Below are positions 1 to 6,203 of a stretch of DNA of 9,276 nt, piece by piece. The position numbers and the translations under genes are program-made. How positions within the stretch are numbered: position 1 is the stretch's first letter; each line of letters begins with the position of its first letter. Origin of the DNA: Holdemanella hominis (GTDB lineage Bacteria > Bacillota_I > Bacilli_A > Erysipelotrichales > Erysipelotrichaceae); contig NZ_JACRWH010000069.1 in the NCBI RefSeq assembly GCF_014306155.1, positions 1 through 9,276 on the forward strand. The letters run 5' to 3'. The notes beneath the pieces are model-generated. The model saw only the letters and a program-made list of their open reading frames with translations. It did no database searches and was not told the DNA's origin.

Positions 1-22
1 CGTACTTAGTATATTGTGTTCA

Positions 23-46
23 TCCCTTTTTGTATACAAAAAGGGA
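23..46. promoter_or_regulatory. 24-bp perfect palindrome, candidate operator upstream of the bacteriocin-like gene
   Basis: The half-site TCCCTTTTTGTA is followed immediately by its exact reverse complement, centred on GTATAC between 34 and 35. There is no loop and no T-run on either side, so it is a poor terminator. A symmetric DNA site for a dimeric repressor or activator fits better. It lies about 100 bp before the start codon of the secreted peptide gene. TTGTAT at 30-35 with TAAAGA at 54-59 (18-bp spacer) could be a weak promoter overlapping it, but that pairing is tentative. It could also belong to a gene left of the window. Confidence 0.45.
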
Positions 47-75
47 AACAACTTAAAGATAAATACAAATAAATC

Positions 76-121
76 AAGGTAGTTGTATTTGTATCAAAAT
101 GTTGATTTTTGACACTACCTT
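76..121 (+). promoter_or_regulatory. Hairpin in the 5' leader just before the ribosome binding site
   Basis: AAGGTAGT at 76-83 pairs with ACTACCTT at 114-121. Inside it, TCAAAA at 94-99 pairs with TTTTGA at 107-112, leaving an asymmetric internal loop of 10 versus 1 nt. The structure ends 7 nt before the AGGAGG ribosome binding site (129-134) of the secreted peptide gene. It could protect the mRNA 5' end or modulate translation, but only if transcription starts upstream of 76. No known riboswitch class is recognised. Confidence 0.35.
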
Positions 122-141
122 TATCAATAGGAGGAAATTTT

Positions 142-519
142 ATGTCAAACTTTAAAAAAATATTAGTATCAATATTAAGCTGTTTAATGCTTGTAACTTC
201 AATTAGTATGCCATTACATGCACAAGAAAACACTCTTCAAAGTTCAAATAGTCCAGATCAAATTGAAGCTAGATGGTGGCCTGGGAATCCAAATCCAGAA
301 CCAGGGAGTGAGGCTTGGTTGCAACTGTACGGATATAAAACCCCTGGTAATCCTACTATAGCTAGAAAATGTGCACTTGAAGCTTTAGGTGGAAGTTTTG
401 GAGCATCATCAATTGCATCATGGATTGCTGGTGGCACTTTTACTGTATTAAATTTTGCCCGAACATTTGGTGCTAGTTGGGCTGTCGGCTATTTAGCTTG
501 TATAATTCGATATATGTAA
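142..519 (+). CDS. Sec-secreted bacteriocin-like peptide precursor
   Basis: The protein has 125 residues. I chose ATG 142 because AGGAGG (129-134) lies 7 nt before it and the product then begins with a good Sec signal: Lys5-Lys6, a hydrophobic core at 7-23, and likely cleavage after Ala27 (Leu-His-Ala). An in-frame ATG at 109 has no such site. Residues 28-70 are polar and rich in Pro, Asn and Trp (WWPGNPNPEPGS at 45-56) and could be a propeptide or spacer. Residues 73-121 are Gly/Ala/Ser-rich and amphipathic or hydrophobic, with Cys77 and Cys120 as the only cysteines of the exported part, so a disulfide or a ring is possible. Secretion signal, Gly-rich membrane-active tail and a downstream two-helix membrane protein together suggest a class II-type bacteriocin that needs no dedicated ABC exporter. 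No named bacteriocin family is recognised, so the role is inferred. Confidence 0.7.
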   Translation: MSNFKKILVSILSCLMLVTSISMPLHAQENTLQSSNSPDQIEARWWPGNPNPEPGSEAWLQLYGYKTPGNPTIARKCALEALGGSFGASSIASWIAGGTFTVLNFARTFGASWAVGYLACIIRYM

Positions 520-528
520 TATATCTTT

Positions 529-765
529 ATGAAAAAACTTATAAAAAGTTGTTTTGAGAAAATAAACATTTTCTTTACTCAAAATGAGAAACTAAGTTAT
601 ATATTAGGTCGAGTTTCTGCTTATATTTTATTATTTGCAAATGTTATTTTATCAACCTATTATAGCCATGACTTACTAATATACATTTTGCAAGCAATTA
701 TTAATATTAGCTTTTTATTGTGTATCTATTTTAATTTTTACATAAAAAAATACTATAAAAAATAA
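529..765 (+). CDS. Small two-helix membrane protein, probable bacteriocin immunity protein
   Basis: The protein has 78 residues. A basic N-terminal stretch with several Lys (1-20) is followed by two hydrophobic helices at about 24-45 and 49-71, and the tail is strongly basic (KKYYKK). This layout is common for small immunity proteins that guard the membrane against a bacteriocin made by the preceding gene. ATG 529 is 9 nt after the stop of the secreted peptide gene. No Shine-Dalgarno sequence is visible before it, which suggests coupled, lower-level translation from the same mRNA. No sequence family is recognised, so the immunity role rests on size, topology and position. It could also be a processing or accessory protein. 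Confidence 0.6.
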   Translation: MKKLIKSCFEKINIFFTQNEKLSYILGRVSAYILLFANVILSTYYSHDLLIYILQAIINISFLLCIYFNFYIKKYYKK

Positions 766-961
766 CTGATATTTATTGTATTAATGCAATCAGATTTAAT
801 GTGAAAAAGCTAAGAAATAATTTGCAATGCATGTTTCAAGTAAGGAAAAAACATATAGAGGAACTGATATATATATCTGAAGAATGTGACAACTGCTAAA
901 GAAATAAAATCATAATCGATTATTCCATCAGTTAATAGAACCTTAATAGATATAAAATTAT
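766..961. other. Intergenic stretch without a convincing gene
   Basis: Only short open frames occur here. A GTG-started frame at 801-899 would encode 32 residues ending in ECDNC, with three Cys in total. It lacks a Shine-Dalgarno sequence, and the frame stays open upstream to 759 without an ATG, so it looks like a decayed gene end. A weak inverted repeat (CTGAT 766-770, ATCAG 789-793) follows the two-helix protein gene and has no T-run. Confidence 0.4.
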
Positions 962-998
962 AAAGAGAACCAAAATTAATAATTAGGTTCTCTTTTTT
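962..998 (+). terminator. Rho-independent terminator
   Basis: AAAGAGAACC (962-971) and GGTTCTCTTT (986-995) form a 10-bp perfect stem with a 14-nt loop, and a T-run at 993-998 follows on the + strand. It is the first clear terminator downstream of the secreted-peptide and immunity pair and would end that transcript, about 200 nt after the last gene. Confidence 0.75.
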
Positions 999-1013
999 AA
1001 TTTTATAATTAAG

Positions 1014-1098
1014 TGAGTATTCCACGCACTGAGAGCCATCCATTCCATCATTTAGAGCCACCTAATCCATTAATCAGAGCCATTTATACACCTAATTG
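1014..1098 (-). repeat. 22-bp tandem repeats resembling an orphan IS21-type element end
   Basis: GAGCCA occurs at 1033, 1055 and 1077, exactly 22 bp apart. Each of the first two is followed after 3 nt by ATTCCA or AATCCA (1042, 1064), and a further ATTCCA lies at 1019. Read on the - strand, the units run ATGGAAT-N3-TGGCTC. Iterated transposase-binding repeats of about 20 bp near the tips, and tips of the TG...CA type, are typical of the IS21 family. A TG at 1014 could be the outer tip. No istA or istB reading frame is present, so this would be a leftover end. The family assignment is from memory of such repeats, not from a search. Confidence 0.5.
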
Positions 1099-1177
1099 CA
1101 AGACTAGATAAATATACTTACTTATCTGTTAATATCTTACAACTGGAGGATAATATTTTATATCTACAATGCAGTGT

Positions 1178-1265
1178 GGACTTATACAACCGATTCAATG
1201 GACTTCGTCACCGTATCGACTGGACTTTTTTTCCGTATTAGATGGGCTTGCCCATACGTAATATT
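1178..1265 (+). repeat. Second block of 22-bp tandem repeats, different consensus
   Basis: GGACTT starts at 1178, 1200 and 1222, and GGGCTT at 1244, so there are four units at exactly 22-bp spacing. Within the units a CCGTAT-like core recurs (CCGATT, CCGTAT, CCGTAT, then degraded). The fourth unit contains a small palindrome, ATGGGC-TT-GCCCAT (1242-1255). Period and architecture match the block at 1014-1098, but the sequence differs and the motif is in inverted orientation relative to it. It could be the opposite end of one badly deleted IS21-like element, or an end of a second related element. No transposase frame lies between the blocks (1099-1177). Confidence 0.5.
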
Positions 1266-1295
1266 CAATAAATCAACTAATACCATAAAATATAA

Positions 1296-1350
1296 TGCAT
1301 AAGATGGAAAAATGGTCCGCTACACGCGCACCATTTTTCCATCTTATGCA
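1296..1350. terminator. Long perfect hairpin, probable terminator of the leftward operon
   Basis: The 21-nt arms 1296-1316 and 1330-1350 are exactly complementary. After one C-C mismatch the stem continues with CGC/GCG (1318-1320, 1326-1328) around a TACAC loop. An A5 tract in the left arm faces a T5 tract in the right arm, so either strand could give a U-run beside a GC-rich core. It begins 32 nt after the stop codon of the last leftward gene, so terminating that operon is the simplest role. Read-through in the + direction could also be blocked. The outer arms have no long U-tract after them, so a structured repeat or an IS remnant is the alternative. Confidence 0.6.
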
Positions 1351-1381
1351 CCTGCTTTTCTGCTTTTCCAATTGCAGTTAA

Positions 1382-1636
1382 TCAATCTCTTGTTCGAACA
1401 TAATACAAAGATAGTAGTACCACTTCTACAATGCCATATGGAAACAGCCATAAATATGCAAATTCTGGATGTAATTCATCAATAGGTGTTTCTGAATTTT
1501 GGATTACAATTGCACCAGACTTTATATCTTCTACTTTTTTCTTATCATGATAGATATGCAAAGGACAAATAATAGCAAGCACAATTATGCATATCAATAA
1601 TACTCTTCCTGGTTTTTTATTCATAATAATTTTCAT
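1382..1636 (-). CDS. Small membrane protein at the end of the resistance ABC operon
   Basis: The protein has 84 residues: a basic N-terminus, a hydrophobic helix at about 11-28, an extracytoplasmic-looking polar stretch at 30-60, and a second helix at about 62-79 ending in YYVRTRD. ATG 1636 is preceded by AAAGGTG (1641-1647) with a 4-nt gap, and the gene overlaps the preceding permease by 20 nt, so the two are translationally linked. The second in-frame ATG (1624) is too far from that site. Position and topology suggest a small accessory subunit or immunity partner of the pump. No family is recognised. Confidence 0.7.
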   Translation of the reverse strand: MKIIMNKKPGRVLLICIIVLAIICPLHIYHDKKKVEDIKSGAIVIQNSETPIDELHPEFAYLWLFPYGIVEVVLLSLYYVRTRD

Positions 1637-2957
1637 TAAACACCTTTCTATTTAATACAAAAAGCAAAACATTGTATATTAGCAACACTATCGTTCCAAT
1701 TGAATATGGAAAACTACTTGTTCCAGTAATAATCATTGTTGGATCTCTATAAGTAAGTGGATTAATTATATTTATCATATTTAAAGAACCTAGCGGTGAT
1801 AAAAAGTATAGTCCTGCTATAACAAATAAACTAATAAATAATCCTATATACGCATTTTTAATAAGATAAGAAACCATAAAAGTAAACTGATAATAAACAC
1901 CAATCAACAATATAAGCATTACTACTGTCAAAATAATGACAATTCCTAATGTCGTATAATCCAAATAAGGATTTCGTGCCATTTCTGTACTGTAATATGT
2001 TAATCCTACATTATACATAGCATTTTTCGAAATACAGCGTTGTGTTCCATTTACAAAATCTTTAATTCTTGAAAAACTAAAACCTGTAATTCCATCCATA
2101 TTAGCTAAAATTGGATATTTAAAATTTTGAAATCCTGACTTTATGCCTAGAATGATTGAAAATATTAATATAGGAACGAATACAACACCAAAAATCAAAA
2201 TGAGATCTGAAGTAAATTTGTATATATAAAATTTATTTTTCAATCCAGGTATAACCATTAAAGATTTATCCAAACCATCGTCATGATAATTTTTTCGTAC
2301 ATTAAAAAATAACAATACAATTAGAATGGGAATGCCCAAAAACAATACATTTCGACTTAGTTGTATTAAAATTGTAGCACTGTCTACGCTTGAATAGCAA
2401 AGAGGGCTTAACTCATTTCGGTATAATCTCTCAAAATAACGTGCTCCCTGCTGATATGTTGGAATCATTTCATAGCCAGCCGTTCCTACAGGTTGAAACC
2501 ATGTGCACTCTTTGGGATTTGGTGGTACTCGTGTTAATTTATATTTTTTTTGAATCTGTTTTAACTCTTTCTCATGATTTGTATAATCAAAAGTTGACTG
2601 TGATTTTATCGGTACGCTCGTACGCATATCCACATTGTAACAATAGACTTCCATACCCGTTATATACATTTTCTTCCACTGTTTATTCTCTTTGTAGTAT
2701 TCAAAAAACTTCCCTTTATTATTTACAGATTCAATCTGTTTTTCGATATATTTTCTTTTCGAATCAGGTAAATTAAAACGAGTTAAAGCACTAACTTCCA
2801 TTGATCCTTGAGATAATGAAAATACGTCTTCTATCTGTGCCTTATTGTTTAATACAACCAACATGACAAGTTCGCATATAAGTAAAAGCCCAATTAATAT
2901 TTTAACCTGTGATTTTTTTAAGTTCCGTTTTATTTCAAATTTCATAAATTTCAACAT
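1617..2957 (-). CDS. ABC-2 type permease subunit of a resistance/immunity transporter
   Basis: The protein has 446 residues. I prefer ATG 2957 over GTG 2966 because GGTGAT, a perfect partner of the 16S 3' end, falls just before it and overlaps that GTG. The stop of the upstream permease is then 1 nt away. There is an N-terminal helix at about 20-37, a long extracytoplasmic domain (about 38-195), a helix near 200-220, one near 250-272, a second polar loop, and three to four C-terminal helices ending in a charged tail. This is the ABC-2 permease pattern with a large first loop. It follows an ATPase and another permease of similar layout, so it probably forms a heterodimeric membrane channel. 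Its likely job is to expel a peptide or antibiotic from the membrane, and the substrate is not determined by sequence. Confidence 0.82.
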   Translation of the reverse strand: MLKFMKFEIKRNLKKSQVKILIGLLLICELVMLVVLNNKAQIEDVFSLSQGSMEVSALTRFNLPDSKRKYIEKQIESVNNKGKFFEYYKENKQWKKMYITGMEVYCYNVDMRTSVPIKSQSTFDYTNHEKELKQIQKKYKLTRVPPNPKECTWFQPVGTAGYEMIPTYQQGARYFERLYRNELSPLCYSSVDSATILIQLSRNVLFLGIPILIVLLFFNVRKNYHDDGLDKSLMVIPGLKNKFYIYKFTSDLILIFGVVFVPILIFSIILGIKSGFQNFKYPILANMDGITGFSFSRIKDFVNGTQRCISKNAMYNVGLTYYSTEMARNPYLDYTTLGIVIILTVVMLILLIGVYYQFTFMVSYLIKNAYIGLFISLFVIAGLYFLSPLGSLNMINIINPLTYRDPTMIITGTSSFPYSIGTIVLLIYNVLLFVLNRKVFNENYYE

Positions 2958-2958
2958 A

Positions 2959-4074
2959 TCAATCACCCGTTACAATCAAATCTTTCTTTTTTAACAATAA
3001 AACACTTGAAATCACACAAACTATTAAAACAACAATATTCATTATACAAATGGTAAAAATTTTATTCTGTTGAAGCATACTAAACATATCAACATTTAGA
3101 AATCCAATGAAATAATTTATTTTATGTAAGTTCTGACTAAAAAGATTAACCATTAAATAAAGCGTTATAGTAATCACCAAAGATGTCGTAGTTGATTTAA
3201 ACAAGCAAGAAATTAATGTATAGACACCTATCAGAAATAAACTCATAGCTATTGTTATAAAAATAATATACATTAGTATCTTACTTTCCATATATATATG
3301 ATTTCCCACTGAAAATGAATATTGCGTATTTCCCATACCAAAAATCATTGTATTTACGCCAAATAATAGAACTATCAAACCAATAAATCCAATTAACAAA
3401 AAAATAGAAAATACCACTTTAGTAAGAATAATTTTTAAAGTATCGTATTTTGAAGTAAACAATATTTTATACACGCCTTGATCGAATTCTTTAAATATAT
3501 CAAAAATCAAAAGGAAGTATAAAATTAATAAAACTGCACCTAAATAATGATTCGATAAATTCACAGCCAAGTTAGATGTTGTACAAACATAAGGCGAATG
3601 CTTAATTGGAATATGATTCTTTTTTAAATACCTATATTCTTTCTGTGTCTTTTTTAGGTAATCTAAAGAATACGTTGTATACGAAATAATCGTATACTTT
3701 TTTGTTTTTCCTTCAATTAGCAAATCATTCCACTGCATTAAATCATCTAAAGAAACTGCAGAAGTAGAATAATCACGGTATAAATCATTTGCACAGGAAT
3801 ACAGCCTTTTAAAATATTCAATCGCATTTCCGTAATATTGTTTGTCTTTTTCTTTTTTAGCCAAAAACTGATAATTTGCCATATTCGTAATATCGTACAT
3901 AGCATTTTGTCTTGCCTTGGAAAACTGTTCAGTTTTTGCTTCTATGTATACATGATTTTGGTATCCGTTAAAAGAAACATACCCTATAAAAGAACAAAGA
4001 ATCAATAAGAATACAAGCCAATTCTTTTTTGTGCGAATGAATTTATGCCATTCATACTTTAACAAATAAACCAT
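2959..4074 (-). CDS. ABC-2 type permease subunit of a resistance/immunity transporter
   Basis: The protein has 371 residues. ATG 4074 lies 2 nt after the ATPase stop, with GGAGA inside the end of the ATPase gene as ribosome binding site. Six helices are visible at about 19-37, 177-193, 217-243, 266-290, 297-313 and 342-361. A roughly 140-residue Tyr/Lys-rich extracytoplasmic domain lies between the first two. The N-terminal KYEWHKFIRTKKNW is a typical basic elbow of ABC-2 permeases. It pairs with the downstream permease and the upstream ATPase as in LanFEG or BcrAB-type pumps. These permeases are much longer than the roughly 240-residue LanE/LanG proteins, so it is a related but distinct subfamily. 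Confidence 0.85.
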   Translation of the reverse strand: MVYLLKYEWHKFIRTKKNWLVFLLILCSFIGYVSFNGYQNHVYIEAKTEQFSKARQNAMYDITNMANYQFLAKKEKDKQYYGNAIEYFKRLYSCANDLYRDYSTSAVSLDDLMQWNDLLIEGKTKKYTIISYTTYSLDYLKKTQKEYRYLKKNHIPIKHSPYVCTTSNLAVNLSNHYLGAVLLILYFLLIFDIFKEFDQGVYKILFTSKYDTLKIILTKVVFSIFLLIGFIGLIVLLFGVNTMIFGMGNTQYSFSVGNHIYMESKILMYIIFITIAMSLFLIGVYTLISCLFKSTTTSLVITITLYLMVNLFSQNLHKINYFIGFLNVDMFSMLQQNKIFTICIMNIVVLIVCVISSVLLLKKKDLIVTGD

Positions 4075-4076
4075 AT

Positions 4077-4946
4077 CTATTCTCCATAAATTCTTGTATA
4101 CATATTCTCTAAGTCATCGCTTGTATTAGTGATATCCAGCAGCTGAACGCCTTCTCTTTCTAATTTGCGTAAATATACGGATAGTTCATTTGGGTTTTGA
4201 ATAGAAAATTTATATAGAAAATCTGATAGTTTTCTAAACCGGTGGTCTGTTATTATTTTATTCACCCTAATTTGATATGTGATTGTCTGCTCTTGTTTTT
4301 GTACCTCTTTAATTTTACCATTTTCAATATAAATAATACGATCAGCAATCTTTTCAATTTCATTTAATTGATGGCTAGAAATCAATAAAGACATTCCTTG
4401 TTCATCCACCATTTTACGAAGCTCTTTTCGCAATTCAAATACACCCGATGGATCCAATCCATTCATAGGCTCATCTAACATTAGAAACTGGGGAGAAGAT
4501 AGCAATGCAATAGAAAGTGCTAATCTTTGTTTCATACCTAAAGAATAACTAGATACAGGCTTCTTTAAATAATCCCCTATTCGTGTATAATCTGACATTT
4601 GTTGCAGTTTATCTTTCGATACATTTTTTAAGCTGGCAAATATCTCAAGATTTTCATAACCAGTCATATTAAAGAAAAGTCCTGGACTTTCAATCAAACT
4701 AGCCTGATGCGACAAAGCCTTCTCTCTTTGACTTTGTATATCATGACCACATATAGTAACATTTCCAGAATCCATATGAATTAATCCGCATAAACATTTC
4801 ATTAATGTACTTTTACCTGCACCATTAGGACCAATAAAACCTACAATTTCATTTTCTCGAATAGAGAACGAAATATCATCTAACACTAAATGATTGCCAT
4901 ATGACTTACACAAATTTAAAACATCTAAAACATTTTGTTTTATCAT
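4077..4946 (-). CDS. ABC transporter ATPase, LanF/BcrA-like, with E-loop
   Basis: The protein has 289 residues. The nucleotide-binding domain spans about 1-220: Walker A GPNGAGKST (39-47), signature YSLGMKQRL (133-141), Walker B FLMLDEP (153-159), D-loop GLDP (162-165) and switch His191 in SSH. The Q-loop glutamine is replaced by Glu86 in the context ASLIESPGLF. This E-loop is characteristic of ATPases of lantibiotic immunity pumps (LanF). The C-terminal 70 residues form the extra domain common in BcrA-type ATPases. It starts the second gene block, after an 86-bp gap from the acyl-carrier-related gene. AAAGGAGGG precedes ATG 4946 by 10 nt, and a tandem GTTAGAA repeat lies at 4970-4983 (+ strand). 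It likely powers the two following permeases for self-protection against the RiPP or the neighbouring bacteriocin. Confidence 0.9.
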   Translation of the reverse strand: MIKQNVLDVLNLCKSYGNHLVLDDISFSIRENEIVGFIGPNGAGKSTLMKCLCGLIHMDSGNVTICGHDIQSQREKALSHQASLIESPGLFFNMTGYENLEIFASLKNVSKDKLQQMSDYTRIGDYLKKPVSSYSLGMKQRLALSIALLSSPQFLMLDEPMNGLDPSGVFELRKELRKMVDEQGMSLLISSHQLNEIEKIADRIIYIENGKIKEVQKQEQTITYQIRVNKIITDHRFRKLSDFLYKFSIQNPNELSVYLRKLEREGVQLLDITNTSDDLENMYTRIYGE

Positions 4947-5032
4947 TATAAATAGCCCTCCTTTTTTTAGTTAGAAGTTAGAACAATTGAAAATGTTACA
5001 AAAGTAAATCAAAATATTTCTTCTATCATTTT

Positions 5033-5293
5033 CTATTTAATGATTATTTGATCAGAGAGTAAATTAACTATTTCATAAATTTTTTTTGGACAACTTAATT
5101 TATAATCCAAGTAATCATTTTCCCTAAATTCAATATGAAAAGTATTTTCAATTTTCAAAATCAAAAATACTAAGTCTTCTGCACATAAGTTAAACGGTTC
5201 ATTAAAAAGTGACATAGTACTGTTATTGATTACCACATTAACATCCAAATCACAATAACTTGAAATTAAACCATAAATCGCATTCTCATCCAT
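5033..5293 (-). CDS. Peptide maturation system acyl-carrier-related protein (TIGR04069-like), carrier Ser missing
   Basis: The protein has 86 residues. ATG 5293 is chosen because AGGTGAG lies 5 nt before it; the in-frame GTG 5302 is part of that binding site. The gene overlaps the end of the preceding gene by 8 nt. The segment LCAEDLVFLILKIENTFHIE (36-55) aligns with the acyl carrier motif LGxDSLxxxELxxxLEExFxIE, but the phosphopantetheine Ser is Asp40. It therefore cannot carry a standard 4'-phosphopantetheine there. Haft's clostridial Cys-rich peptide (CLI_3235/Clo7bot) cassettes contain an acyl-carrier-related protein of this size next to the same partners. The role in the family is unknown to me; a docking or scaffold role for the maturase is inference. 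Confidence 0.8.
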   Translation of the reverse strand: MDENAIYGLISSYCDLDVNVVINNSTMSLFNEPFNLCAEDLVFLILKIENTFHIEFRENDYLDYKLSCPKKIYEIVNLLSDQIIIK

Positions 5294-6203
5294 CAGACTC
5301 ACCTAATTTCTTCATTATATCTTCCATTAATGCCCTTAAATCATTATTACTATTCTTTTGAAACGTAATATCATCATTTAATTTAAGAGTATATGGTGTA
5401 CTTGCTTCAACATAAAAATTTTTACTAAACAAATAATCAAAATATTGTCTATAACGTCCGTATGTAATTTGTTGTATATCGCAAACAGTATTATCATCAC
5501 TATACGATTCGGGTATTACCAGAATTTGATAATCAGGACTTGCTATTTCATTTAAGATAGTATAATAAATTCCAAAATCATTAAAAACCACATCATCTAG
5601 TTGCATGAAACCACCTTGTACTTGTATTATCAAAACATCTATATCAGATAGTAACATACAATTTATTTGTTTTTTTACTTGATAATACAAATTTGATAAA
5701 CTCTTATAATTTTCATTATCTAAATTTAAATATCCAGCATTTATATACGATAACAAGACATCCGGTGAGAGAATCCCACATTTTATATTCTTCTTTTCGA
5801 ATTCATATTTTAAATCTACTCCTAAATTACTATTAAAAATAGTATCAAATAAACCAGTTATCATTATAATTGGTTTTTCTATTTCAACTATAGGCATATC
5901 GATTTCATAATCTTTTTTATAGGATAACCTGTTTAAATAAAAAGTATTTTTGGGAATTTGGAAAGATACTTTTTCATTTAAAAGGTACACTTCACCAATC
6001 TCATCCATGCACACTTCCTTTATATCATGTACTTTTAAATTCTCAAATTGAGTAGAGTTAATAGCATAACTAATATCTCTGTTTATCAAGCTACTACCTG
6101 CATCAGCAGCTACAACTATATCATTTCTTGTTTTATTTAAATAATGAATCAAAGGATAACTATGATAATCAAATGGATAAAATAACGTTTTATTGGATTT
6201 CAC
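5286..6203 (-). CDS. TIGR04066-type peptide maturation system protein
   Basis: The protein has 305 residues. I place the start at GTG 6203: AAGGAGGT (6211-6218) lies 8 nt upstream with ideal spacing, whereas ATG 6233 has no binding site. This start overlaps the radical SAM gene by 14 nt. The N-terminal 80 residues (KTLFYPFDYHSYPLIHYL...) are followed by a section starting at about 115, PIIMITGLFDTIFNSN. That section resembles a degenerate nucleotide-binding (P-loop/Rossmann-like) fold with strands ILSPD, DVLIIQVQGG and YQILVIPESY. No intact Walker A is visible. Size and neighbours match the family named TIGR04066, found with CcpM-type radical SAM enzymes in clostridial Cys-rich peptide cassettes. 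Its biochemical activity is not known to me. Cytoplasmic, no signal or membrane helix. Confidence 0.75.
   Translation of the reverse strand: MKSNKTLFYPFDYHSYPLIHYLNKTRNDIVVAADAGSSLINRDISYAINSTQFENLKVHDIKEVCMDEIGEVYLLNEKVSFQIPKNTFYLNRLSYKKDYEIDMPIVEIEKPIIMITGLFDTIFNSNLGVDLKYEFEKKNIKCGILSPDVLLSYINAGYLNLDNENYKSLSNLYYQVKKQINCMLLSDIDVLIIQVQGGFMQLDDVVFNDFGIYYTILNEIASPDYQILVIPESYSDDNTVCDIQQITYGRYRQYFDYLFSKNFYVEASTPYTLKLNDDITFQKNSNNDLRALMEDIMKKLGESDG

Noticed and set aside
6..233. Open frame of 75 codons on the - strand
   Set aside because: It lies opposite the leader and signal peptide of the secreted peptide gene, has no binding site, and has low-complexity composition typical of AT-rich shadow frames.
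810..1061. Open frame of 83 codons on the - strand
   Set aside because: It runs across the terminator hairpin and the IS-like repeats and has no family-like sequence, so it is a chance frame.
1169..1261. ATG-started 30-codon frame after the GGAGG at 1145-1149
   Set aside because: The GGAGG is about 19 nt from the ATG, and the frame is mostly translated 22-bp repeat units.
1014..1265. Periodic repeats considered as a CRISPR array
   Set aside because: The units are contiguous at 22 bp with no unique spacers, diverge internally, and no cas gene is near.
2390..2776. Open frame of 128 codons on the + strand
   Set aside because: It is entirely antisense to the extracytoplasmic domain of the 446-residue permease, which has coherent membrane topology and operon spacing.
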